A DNA stretch of 64,000 bases from contig NW_009799099.1 in the NCBI RefSeq assembly GCF_000213175.1, forward strand, positions 3,970,473-4,034,472. The letters are read 5' to 3'. The translations under genes were made by a program, and so were the position numbers. Below are positions 1-10,200 of the stretch, piece by piece. Below the pieces are notes generated by a model. That model was not told the origin of the DNA. It ran no database searches and saw nothing but the letters and a program-made list of their open reading frames with translations. How positions within the stretch are numbered: the first letter of the stretch is position 1; each line of letters starts with the position of its first letter. Source of the stretch: Neurospora tetrasperma FGSC 2508. Its lineage: Eukaryota > Ascomycota > Sordariomycetes > Sordariales > Sordariaceae.

Positions 1-131
1 AAGCGCCCTCACGATCCCTTGACGGAGCCGGATTCTTGCAGAAATTATCGCTGTTTGAAAAAGAAGGCAAATTTTGTCAGGAGTCTCGTCACTAACTTTT
101 GAAACTTTTCACCAAACCAACAGCGGACACA

Positions 132-1511
132 ATGGCCTCCAGACCGACCGTCACCATCATCGGCGCCGATGGCAAGGCCACCGGCACCACCGAGGTCCTC
201 CCCAAGGTCTTCGGTGCTCCCATCCGCCCGGATATCGTCAAGCACGTCCACACCGGCATGGCCAAGAACAAGCGCCAGCCGTACTCCGTCAGCGAGAAGG
301 CTGGTCACCAGACCTCTGCTGAGTCCTGGGGCACTGGTTAGTGAACACCCAGACGCGATTTTGGAATTACACGAAGGCCATGGAATGGGTCGAAAACGGC
401 AAGACGATCGATGGAAGGATTCGAGATTTTTTGTTGGGCGAAGAACTCGATATCGCGAAACGATCACGACAAACTGGAACTGGGGGGCAAATTTTCGACA
501 CGCAAATTTTCAATGATGTGGAGGATCATTTGAGCTGACCGTGATCTCACAACACAGGTCGCGCTGTTGCCCGTATCCCCCGTGTCTCCGGTGGTGGTAC
601 TCACCGCGCCGGTCAGGCCGCTTTCGGTAACATGTGCCGTTCCGGTCGCATGTTCGCTCCCACCAAGATCTGGCGCAAGTGGCACGTCAAGGTCAACCAG
701 GGCCAGAAGTACGTGATATCAAAACTATCGTTGGGGAACGCCAAAGGAAAACCATGATGGCTAACAATAGTCTTCCTACAGGCGTTTCGCTACTGCCTCT
801 GCCCTTGCTGCCTCCGCTGCCGCTCCTCTCCTGATGGCCCGCGGTCACCAGGTCTCTACCGTCCCCGAGGTTCCCCTCGTTGTTGACTCCGCTGCTTTCT
901 CCGGTGTCAACAAGACCGCCAACGCTCTTGCCCTCCTCAAGGCCGTTGGTGCTGGTGCTGATGTCCAGAAGGCCAAGGCTTCCAAGAAGCTTCGCGCCGG
1001 TAAGGGCAAGCTCCGTGACCGCCGCCACCGCCAGCGTCGCGGTCCCCTCGTCGTCTACTCCGCCGAGACCGACGGCAAGGACCTCATCAAGGGCTTCCGC
1101 AACATCCCCGGTGTTGAGACCTCCCCCGTCGATGCCCTCAACCTCCTCCAGCTCGCCCCCGGTGGCCACCTCGGTCGCTTCATCGTCTGGACCTCTGCCG
1201 CCATCAAGGAGCTTGATGCCGTCTACGAGTCCAAGAAGGGCTTCCAGCTTCCCGCCAACGTTGTCGCCCAGGCCGACCTTACCCGCCTCATCAACTCTTC
1301 TGAGATCCAGTCCGTCCTCCGCGCCCCCAAGGGTGACGCCAAGACCAAGCGCTCCAACGTCCAGAAGAAGAACCCTCTCCGCAACAAGCAGGTTCTCCTC
1401 CGCCTCAACCCCTACGCCGCTACCTTCGCCAAGGAGAAGCTCGGCGAGATCAAGGAGGAGGGCAAGCCCCAGCGCGTTCCCGCCACCTTCAAGGTCCTCC
1501 TCCAGGAGTAA
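132..1511 (+). CDS. rpl4: 60S ribosomal protein L4 (uL4)
   Basis: Structural protein of the large cytosolic ribosomal subunit; uL4 proteins send a long loop into the peptide exit tunnel. Exons are 132-336, 558-708 and 782-1511, giving 361 residues, the usual size for fungal L4. The protein starts [15 protein letters not shown]. The second exon carries the conserved [21 protein letters not shown] stretch, read here as [14 protein letters not shown] followed by [14 protein letters not shown], and the third carries [12 protein letters not shown] and a basic C-terminus. Both introns begin GT, end AG and keep the frame; the first (221 nt) is long for this fungus, as often in ribosomal protein genes. 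Codon use is strongly biased to C-ending codons, which fits very high expression and also produces long antisense open frames. The ATG follows a good AACACAATGG context. It converges on the aminotransferase gene. Confidence 0.97.
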
Positions 1512-1952
1512 ATTTGGAGTTAACGGCAAAACGGAAGACAGGAAGGTGTGGGTGCGAATTCGGCGTCACGGATTAGGCATGTGTTCACAATACACACATC
1601 AATGAATTCTGAAACCGAAACGATTTCCTTTTCTTTTGTTCACCACAATCTCGGTACTGAGCGAGTGACCTTGTAGATTCAATACCCCATTTGTTTACAT
1701 GATTTCCCGTCTTGTTGTGTGACATGTCGATCTTCCAGCTGCGTAGGACAGTAAATACACTTGGCGTCAGTGCTTTAGTCGCCTTAAATTGCAGGTTGGT
1801 GTCAATGTGACTATACGCAGCAAACTCGTTTCAAGGGACTCATATTCAACCAAATTCGCGATGTCCCAATTATCGTAAAATCATAAACACATTTGTATCC
1901 TTCCTTCGTCACACCAGTCTAAATCCCATCATAGAGCCTATCAGATCAGCTT
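1512..1952. other. Convergent 3' intergenic region
   Basis: This 441-bp stretch lies between the ends of the L4 and aminotransferase genes. It is moderately AT-rich and must hold both 3' untranslated regions. I see no open frame, repeat or RNA gene in it. Confidence 0.6.
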
Positions 1953-4155
1953 CTAGCATCCCAACCAACCCCCAAGGTTATTCACCCCCTCCTGTCCCAT
2001 CACCCTCGCCACCACCTCCTCAGTATCAACCTTTTGCTCCACCAACTTCTCAATCACCCTCGCATCCGTAATCTTCCAGAACGCCCTCACACCATCCACA
2101 AACCTCTGCGCTCCGCTATCCACGTCCTCCTCGCTCACCGCCGCAAAACACAACCTGAAGTACTGCCACCCGACATCCTCCCTGATCTGGGATGTGGCGC
2201 TGAACATGTTGCCCGCAGAAACCAAAACCAGGTGCGGTTTGAGAGTGAGGAACAGCATGAGCGCAAGGGAGATAGTTGGGCCGTCAATCACCTTGGTCTT
2301 CTCTCCCTCTCCATTGCTAGGAAAGAAAAGGGGGTGTTGCCAGAGCGGATGCGTATCAAAGTGCATCCGCAACCAAATGAACATACCACCCTCAGGCCAG
2401 GAGTAGGTGTATAGCGGGGTGGTGGTGATGACTTCCCAGTCGCCTGGTGTTCCAACAGAGGAACCATTGGTGGTGGCGCGCAGACGGGTAGACGAGGAAA
2501 TCAGAGAGGAACCGCTGTCGAGAATCGTGCACATCCGGTTCATGCGGCGCTCGTACATCCCGCGGAGACCTTCAAGCCAGCGGACCCAGCCGGTCATTTG
2601 CCAGCCTTCGCCGGAGGGGGTTTGTTTTGCTGGTTGAGGCTGGGAGGAGGAGGAAGAAGAAGAAGAAGAAGAGCGGAAGAAGGACCAGCCGCTGGAAGAC
2701 GAGGTGGTAGCGGTGGTGGAGGAGGAGGAGGGAGCTTCAGGCTGAGGCCCCATCACCAACTCTGCCACTAGACTCTGCACAAAACCCGAAGGTTGCTGCG
2801 TCGAAGTCTCAGCGATGCGATTAAACCGGTCGATGAGCTCGGGCTGGGCGGTGATCCAACCAAGACGGCAGCCGGGCGCGATGGTTTTTGAAAAAGTGTC
2901 GAGGCGGATGACGCGGCCGTCGACGTCGATGGAGATGTAGGAGGGGGTGAGGCTGTCGAGGAAGGGGTAGCCCGTTGAGACGGTGCGCTTGAAGATTTCT
3001 CCTCCTTGCTCGGGTTGCGAGGGCTTCAGGCCGCTGGCCTTGGCCTTGGCCGTGTTGGCCGCGGTGGCGGATGGGAATTGGAGGTACCAGTAGGGCTCGT
3101 CTTCGACGATGATCACGTCGTAGCGGCTGCAGATGGCGTAGATTTCCTTGCGGCGGGAGACGGGGATGACGAAGCCGGTTGGGTTGTGACCGAGGCTGTT
3201 GCGTGTGTTAGTTCTCGTGCCGCAGGTTCTATGATGAGTGAAGAAGAAAACTCACGTCACAGTATACATCAAATGCGGCCTCTTCCCCTTCGACACATCC
3301 CAGTTCGCCAACACATCCTCCAGCCCACCCTCTCCCGTAGCCAACATACCATTCTCATCCGCCTTGATCGGCACAATCTGCACGCCCTTCGGTTCCGCCT
3401 GGCTGAGGATGTTACCATAGACAAATGTCTCGCACAGCAACCCCGGACGCTCCCGGGGGTCGTTAAGCCCGTCGATCCAGGGGTTGACGAACATCTCGAG
3501 CGTCTTGGCGAAGCCGTCGGTCGAGCCGCAGGTGAGGATCACATCCGGGCCGCCGCTGTAGGGCGCATCCGGATGGAGGTGATCGCGGGTGAACTTGCGA
3601 ACCCAGTCAAGGAGTGGAGGGTAGCCGTTTGCTTGACCGTACTGCAACGCTGTGGCGACGTCCACCTTCGTCACGGGGTTGGCCTCACCCGAGATCGTGG
3701 GGACGGTGATGTGAGCGGATTCTGCCGCCGGGTTCTTTTTGTCCTTGTCGGTTCCCGGGTGGTTCGGCGTGGGTTGCCATCTCTCGGGCTTTGCGGTTTG
3801 GGCTTCGAGAGTCTCAAAGGGGAAGAATTTGGTGTTTGGTAGACCTTATCATGATGTTAGTTTCCTTATCTTAAATACTTTGTGATAAGTGTTGTAGTAG
3901 TGTTTTCAGGTTTAAGTTCTGCGTTTCGAGGTCTGATAAAGAATGTTCAATAAATATGACGAAGTGAGAAAGAGACAAACCGCCAGCAAGATTCTTGATT
4001 CCGGGAATCTGAAAGAACCGATAGTACTTTTTCATCTGGCTCGCCTGGCGACGCTTTGTCACCTCGGAAAGATGATGGGTGAAGTCGAGCGGCAACGGCT
4101 TGCCATCGGCACCACGTGGGGGACCATCGCGATAAGCTACTGAGCTCTCAGACAT
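1953..4155 (-). CDS. Aromatic/2-aminoadipate aminotransferase (ARO8-like)
   Basis: PLP-dependent fold-type I (class I/II) aminotransferase, expected to move amino groups between aromatic amino acids or 2-aminoadipate and 2-oxo acids. Exons on the minus strand are 3981-4155, 3256-3844 and 1953-3195, giving 668 residues. Visible motifs are YGQANGYPPLLDWVRKF in exon 2, the substrate/PLP loop LGHNPTGF just after the second intron, VIIVEDEPYWYL, and SKTIAPGCRLGW, whose lysine (about residue 358) is the expected Schiff-base lysine. A Thr/Ser-rich insertion near 2640-2740 makes the protein longer than yeast Aro8 (about 500 residues). A second in-frame ATG at 4209 would add 18 residues; I prefer 4155 (CAATGTCTG context, MSESS). 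The precise substrate cannot be told from sequence. Confidence 0.88.
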
Positions 4156-4883
4156 TGTCAGACTTGTTGAGCCAGGAATAATTGGGATTATCCTCGACAT
4201 TGGATGCAAAGCTTTGACCTTTCTCTAGGAAGATAGATAGAGGTTGTTCGGGGATTGAAAGGGTTTATGAATGGGTTCATAGCTCCGACTTTGGGGGGTT
4301 AGGTTCAAGGAAAAGATGGTTGATTACAAACCTCACGGTTACGGTGGGAAGAGCCATGTCAAAGGTTGGTGGCCAGAAACAACCAGTCAGATAGTGCGAA
4401 GCATGCCCTCTGGCGGCTCCGTTATCAGTTCGTTTGTCCACAGTTCACAGTCCAGAACGAAAGATGGATGGCCTGCCCCCCTGTTCCCTGATTCCTCCAT
4501 TCCCAGAAAGGACAAGGCCACGCCGGCGTGCCCCTGCCCGCCCTTTTGGCTGGGGATCGTGCCGATTCCCCGGATCAATCATGGCCAATCCCCCCCACCT
4601 TCCGAAGTGGCTGTTCTCTTTGATGGGTGTTCGTTTTGACGATCGAGTGCGGTTCCCGAATGATTTAAAGGTGTTGCAAAATTATCCAGTGATATAGAAA
4701 ATTGATGGCGTTCATGCTCAAGCAACTAACTCGACTTTGTGGCACTTATCAACCCGTTGTTTGTCTTACACGAACTTGTGTCTCAAATGCCACGCGCCGT
4801 TGGGCAGGTGGTACACTACTGCGTGTCTCACTCATTGACATAAAACTTCCAGAAGATTTCCTATTTAGGCCTCACCGAACCAT
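4156..4883. other. Intergenic, aminotransferase 5' flank
   Basis: This 728-bp region separates two tandem minus-strand genes. It holds the aminotransferase promoter and the 3' flank of the monooxygenase gene. The small open frames inside show no recognisable protein. Confidence 0.5.
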
Positions 4884-6314
4884 TCACAGCAGAGTCTTTG
4901 TTGGCGTCGTCGTCTTCGCGAGCTCTTTGTCTTCAGGCTCATACCTGAAACCGAGCTCCTCGAGGGACTTGGCTTTTTGGCCATCAATCTCGAACTGCAG
5001 CTTCGCCTCGAAGAAGATTCCTCTTTGCCAGATCAGCTCACCGTTCCAATAAGGCGGCTCCTTCCCTTCAGTGCCCGACTTTTTGATCCAGTCATGAACC
5101 TCATTGATAAAGTTGGCATCGCCAAGTTTGGGCCAAACGTGAAAAGCATGCCCCCTTTTCTCTGCCTCTTCGTCTTCCCACTTCTTCATTTCTTCCACGG
5201 AGGGAAGCGGAAGTAGGTTCGCCCATGTCCGGGAGAAAATCGCTGCCTGACTTTCCGTAAAGGGGAAGGGGACAACCTTGATGGGAAGCCCCGGGAACAC
5301 AATTGTTGGGTGATCAATGTAAATCAGGTCTTTGTATAGGCCATACACGCGGCGCCCGTCGGTTACCAATGGGGGCTGTATCGATTTCAGGAAAGGGAAG
5401 GTGAAGAGGTAGCCGGTGGCGTATACGATAGCATCGACGTCCTTCTCGATCCGTCCATCCGCGAACCTTACACCTCGTTCCTCCACCAGAAACTCTTCAA
5501 TAGCCGGGACTTCTTGTGCGCGAATCCATTCCAAGTGAGCCGGTGGTGTAGCGGAATGGACCGATAGAAGCAATGGCTGCTGGCTGACGCGGCTGATCTG
5601 AGCCGCGACATCAATGCCCGACGCTGAATTGCCAACAACGATCACTTTTTTGTTTGCGAAGGGCTCGGGGGTCCGGTACAGCTTGGAATGTGTGATGACA
5701 TCCGGATGCGCCTTGTGGAACTCGGCGATGTTCTTGACATCTGGAAGATAGGTGGTGTAGTAATGGCCCGAAGCCACGACAACGGCATCATAGGTAGTAG
5801 TGGTGACCTCGCCCGTTTCCAGAGCCAGCGCATCCACATCCCACTGATCCCGGCCGTCGCTATCCTGCCTTAGACGGACATCTTGAACCAAGGTTGAAAA
5901 CCTGACAAGATGCCGGATGTCTTTGGCATACTCCACCAAATACTCCTGCACCAGCTCACGGGAAGGAAAGATGAGAGAATCTTCGGGGAACGGCTTGTCT
6001 GAAAACTGCATCAGATGGCGTGGGATGTTGGTGTGCAAGACCTCGTACATGGGCGAGGGGAAGACGGGAGGCTTGCCCTCGGGATGAAGAGGAGGGTCGG
6101 AAGGGCAGGAGGCGCTCACTTGAGGCACATGTAAGGTGTGTGTCGGTTCCCTGCTGTAGTACCAGGCCCCTCCCACTTCGTCTTGCCGTTCAAAGATGAC
6201 AATGTCTTCAAAGACCTTTTGGGCGATCAGGTACTTGGCGGCAGCGAGACCAGAGGGACCAGCCCCAATAATGGCGATCTTTTTGACATTGAAACGCCTT
6301 TCTTGTGAGCCCAT
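4884..6314 (-). CDS. Flavin-containing monooxygenase (FMO)
   Basis: Single-exon gene of 476 residues. FMOs use FAD, NADPH and O2 to oxygenate soft nucleophiles, usually S or N centres; the yeast enzyme oxidises thiols. The N-terminus has the FAD-binding fold with IAIIGAGPSGLAAAKYL (residues about 13-29), followed by FERQDEVGGAWYY. The NADPH Rossmann motif is VIVVGNSASGIDVAAQIS near the middle. ASGHYYTTYLP resembles the FMO identifying motif (FxGxxxHxxxY/F) with its phenylalanine replaced by alanine, and DAIVYATGYLFTFPF is the later ATGY motif. Length fits yeast Fmo1-type enzymes (about 430-500 residues). There is no obvious membrane anchor, so a soluble enzyme is expected. The natural substrate is unknown, and the neighbours do not form a biosynthetic cluster. 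Confidence 0.9.
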   Translation of the reverse strand: MGSQERRFNVKKIAIIGAGPSGLAAAKYLIAQKVFEDIVIFERQDEVGGAWYYSREPTHTLHVPQVSASCPSDPPLHPEGKPPVFPSPMYEVLHTNIPRHLMQFSDKPFPEDSLIFPSRELVQEYLVEYAKDIRHLVRFSTLVQDVRLRQDSDGRDQWDVDALALETGEVTTTTYDAVVVASGHYYTTYLPDVKNIAEFHKAHPDVITHSKLYRTPEPFANKKVIVVGNSASGIDVAAQISRVSQQPLLLSVHSATPPAHLEWIRAQEVPAIEEFLVEERGVRFADGRIEKDVDAIVYATGYLFTFPFLKSIQPPLVTDGRRVYGLYKDLIYIDHPTIVFPGLPIKVVPFPFTESQAAIFSRTWANLLPLPSVEEMKKWEDEEAEKRGHAFHVWPKLGDANFINEVHDWIKKSGTEGKEPPYWNGELIWQRGIFFEAKLQFEIDGQKAKSLEELGFRYEPEDKELAKTTTPTKTLL

Positions 6315-7233
6315 GATGTTTGAAGTGGTGATGGCAGATCAGAAAGATGGTAAACAAGTTAGTAGTGTATGTCAGAAGAATCAGATGGTAAGGATCAAAC
6401 TTGAGTTCCAAGAATGGGGAGGCAATCACGAGATTGTAGTGTATGGTGATGTTGACTGACGGGGACAAGGATTAAATCACGCACTGACCTCCTCCCATTG
6501 TTGCGCCAAGCGCCAAGCCCGAGGGAGGATGGAAATTGTTAGTGAGAGCTAAGTTGTCAGTGTCTGCTGGGCTTGAGGTTCCACCGCCTTCCCTTTTGAG
6601 ACGGACGATGCAAACGGCAAGTCCACGCTGGAGCTGTGGCACGCGAGACCTACCGACACTTACTGCCTGCCCTGTCGCACCGATGTTTCTGGCGCCTGGG
6701 GGAAGGGAAGCTTTCATTGCATCACCAACTGGACCTACCTACCTAGCAAACGGCAGCGTACCTACCTACCCAGCTCTTTGCAGCTGTCTGTCACCTCATC
6801 ATCACCTGGGATGCCCCCGTCCGTCCACACTCTTCCCTCTTTTCCCGCCGTTTAGTTGAGGTTACCTACGTGAGATCCTGTCGACTACCTAAGCATCTTG
6901 TCTGGATGTAAAATTGAACTGCGGGAGTCTTTGCTCACGGCTGTTGTGTTGTCTTTCTTGGTTGATTTCCATCTGACAACAAGGGAATCAGCAATCTTTC
7001 TTTTTCGTCTGAGGCACCTTGTTGGCCCTGTCACACTGTCACTGATCCTAGCGCCGAACGAGCTGTCAGATCTGCCTATACCTTACCTACACCACGCTGT
7101 ACCTGCTGCAACACCCTGCGCGCTGGCTTCGCGACGGGCTTCACTCTTAATGACATAATCGTCTTGACTCTTCCGACCTTTCCTAGAGGGAGACACGAAA
7201 TTTCTGGCCCCGGCCAATTCGACTCGCACGAAA
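6315..7233. promoter_or_regulatory. Divergent promoter region, FMO / OB-fold protein
   Basis: The 919 bp between two divergently transcribed genes must contain both promoters. It has pyrimidine-rich stretches and CTACCTACC-type repeats near 6725-6775 and 6860-6890. No clear TATA box or coding sequence was found. Confidence 0.5.
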
Positions 7234-10200
7234 ATGGCATCGGCCGATGCGATCGATGGTGTAGCCGTTACGGCTCTCGAATCGCGGACAGTCACGCCGA
7301 TTGCGCAACTGGACCCAGAACTCTCAGACCAGAACTCGCGAAGTGTTCGAGGCGAAGTCACCATCACATGGCCTTATAACCGGGTCACCCATACTCTCGC
7401 TTTCCTACTCGCCGAGCCCGATGTGCGCCTCCGTCGAACCAAGGGTCAAGTGCGGGTGCAGCTCCATGGACCCAGCGCAAAGGCTGTGTCCGAGTGCGGA
7501 TTGGGAGCTTGCGATGAGGTGCTGCTCAGTCTCGACGGTGTCGAGTGGGCAAAGGAGGAGTCCCCCGGGCGGATTCTTGGAGCTCGAGTTGACTGGCAGT
7601 TGCAGTTCAACCGAAGGCTGGTGCTCCAGGTGAAGCTGAACGGATCCGACGAACCGAAACACATCAACGTCGATAGCAGACAAACCGAGTTGCCGAATGA
7701 GCTGCCAGAACCATCAGCCATACAGCAGCTGGAACAGACCGTAAATGAGCCTGAACCGGCTTTGTTCGACAAGCTATCCGCTATCCGACAGGTCCCAGAT
7801 ATTGCCTTGAACGAATACCCGTCGCCTGCTTTCATCAAGAGGGCTAGAATTTCATACGGCTCCCTTTTCGACGACGGACTGGACATATTTGAGGAGGATG
7901 GTGGCATCAAGGGCAAAGGTCGCAAGCGATCACGCTTTGCGCGGAAGAGCAACACATGGAGATACTCCAGTAAATCTCCGACTCCCGAACCGGAAATTAT
8001 GCCCGAGGAGGACCCAGTGAGCCAGTCACAGTCACCGGATGGCGATGCTATGGAAGAAGATACGGTCACAGAAGAAGCGCCTGCACCAAAACCCAAGATG
8101 ACGGATGGAGCTAGCCAGACCGTTGAATCTGAGATGACGCCGAGTCTACCGGCGGCATCCGGGCCGGCGTCAGCAGAAAAGTTGGAAGCCAGTCCACGCC
8201 CGGCCATCTGGGAGAAGGTGGATATGGAAACTCAGGAGACATCAACGGATACCGCGCTCCAAGAGACAGAAGCGGTCCAGGCTGCCTCTCACATTCTTGG
8301 CATGGCAAATGGAGCCCCAAGCCAGTCATATACATACCAACATACCGACAGCCAAGCACACCCGGCGGCCAACTCTCAATTTGGATCCTCAAAACCCATG
8401 GTACCTGGCCTTTCCATGTTTGGCACACCGGCTAGTGTTCCGGTTGAGTCCGAGTATGGTATCGCCAACCAAGTGAGGTTTGGTTTTTCGCACACACCTC
8501 AAATTCCCCAATCAGGAGTTCCAGAACCACAGATGCACGCTGCACCAGAACCTGGACCGTATCCAGATTCTTACCTCGATCATTCCGTTCCCGCTAAGTA
8601 CGAGGGCATGGAATCGTACATGAACATTGCCCAGAGTAACCCCGAGCTTCAGCATGGTCAGGATTATAACCTAGTACCGGTGCCGACGGGTACGGAGAGT
8701 TTTGAGCGAGGGCAGTGGGAGATGGCAACACAGGCACCGCATTACAACCCAATTGAGGGTGGTCACTTTGGTGCCGATGCTCTTAACGAAGGTACCCCAG
8801 CTATCATCGAGGATCATTCGCTGCACGCCGATCCGACCCGTCCAGATCAAGTTCCGAAAGGCTTCAGCAGCTACGGTCCGGGCACTGAAGACCCTGTTGG
8901 CTTTGAAGAGTCCGAATCACGAGCAGAATCTGAACAAGATACAGAGAGATCTGAGATTGAGGAGCTTGCGGAGGATGAGGTGCTTAACGAGGCCGATGAA
9001 GATGACGTTGGCGTTGATGACGAGGTCGAACATGAGGAATTCGGAGAGGAACTCGAAGAAGGCGACTATGATCAACGCGAATACAACAAGCCCGAAAGCG
9101 ATGATGAGGGAATCAGGCAGGATGAAGAAGAAGCTGAGCTGGAAGCAGCAGAGCGATATGGCGAGGACGATGTTTACGATGATGACGACGATGAAATGGA
9201 CGACTATGCCGAAGACTGGGAGCGAGAGCGCACGCGTTATGATGAGGATGAGGATGAGGATGAGGATGCGTACGAGTCCGAGGATCCTGACCTCAGTCAG
9301 CGCCTTCCCAGGCGCGCACCAGCTGCTGCCGCGTCGGCGGATCCAGTCGTTATCAGCTTGTTGTCAGATTCGGAGGACGAAGATAAGGCTTCTCCACCAC
9401 CTCAACCAGCTCCCCCTGTGAGCAGACGTACGATGGCTCGACAACTGAGCATTCGCCATTCATCCCCACCCGTGCGCGCACCTACATCTACAGAAGGCAC
9501 CAGTCTTCAGCAAATGGAGAAATCTTTGTCTGCCGAAAAGGAAGAACCCACCGTTGAGCAACCTGTTGCAAAAGAGGAGCCTACTGAAAATTCATCAAAA
9601 TCATGGGTCGGACCCCTGGATAAATCATCTTCAGCAGATCAGATGGACCATGACCTTCAGCCCAAAGAGGACGCAAAGCCACTGGGGTTTGCGATGGAGA
9701 TCGTTCATACACAACCAGCTGCTCGCGCAGATGCTGAAGTGGCTCCAACTTCCGATGTAGCACATGCCAAGGATGCGAGCAGTGAATTGGGGAGTCCCGC
9801 GCAAAACACCGAGCCGCTCAAGACCATCAATACCCCATGGACAAAACAAGCCGAAAAGCACGAATCTGACTTGAAGCCCCGCGAAGAGGCTTTACCCAAG
9901 ACGGCGGATGATCAACTCAAAGAGCAACAGAAAGACCCCAACTCTGAGTCCGAAGTCAATGACGAGACATTCGAAGGGTTCTCGAGTGATACACAGATTT
10001 TTGAGCGGCCTGAGGAAGATTCCGAGTCAGCAGAGGACGAGATGCTGGACGAAGATGAGGAAGAGAATAATGAGATCGCGGAGGAAGACAAAGGAGATGA
10101 GGAAGAACAGGATGCCAGTGAACAGGTTGTGGATCTGCTTGACACGACCAGTGAGGAAGAAGACGAAGAAGAAGAGGCGGAGGAGGGACATGAGGAAGAG

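Noticed and set aside
693-1529. 278-codon antisense frame opposite the L4 gene
   Set aside because: Low-complexity Gly/Leu/Glu-rich translation, caused by C-ending codon bias of the sense gene.
880-1605. 241-codon Ser/Pro/Arg-rich frame over L4
   Set aside because: Same-strand shadow in another frame; no family-like sequence.
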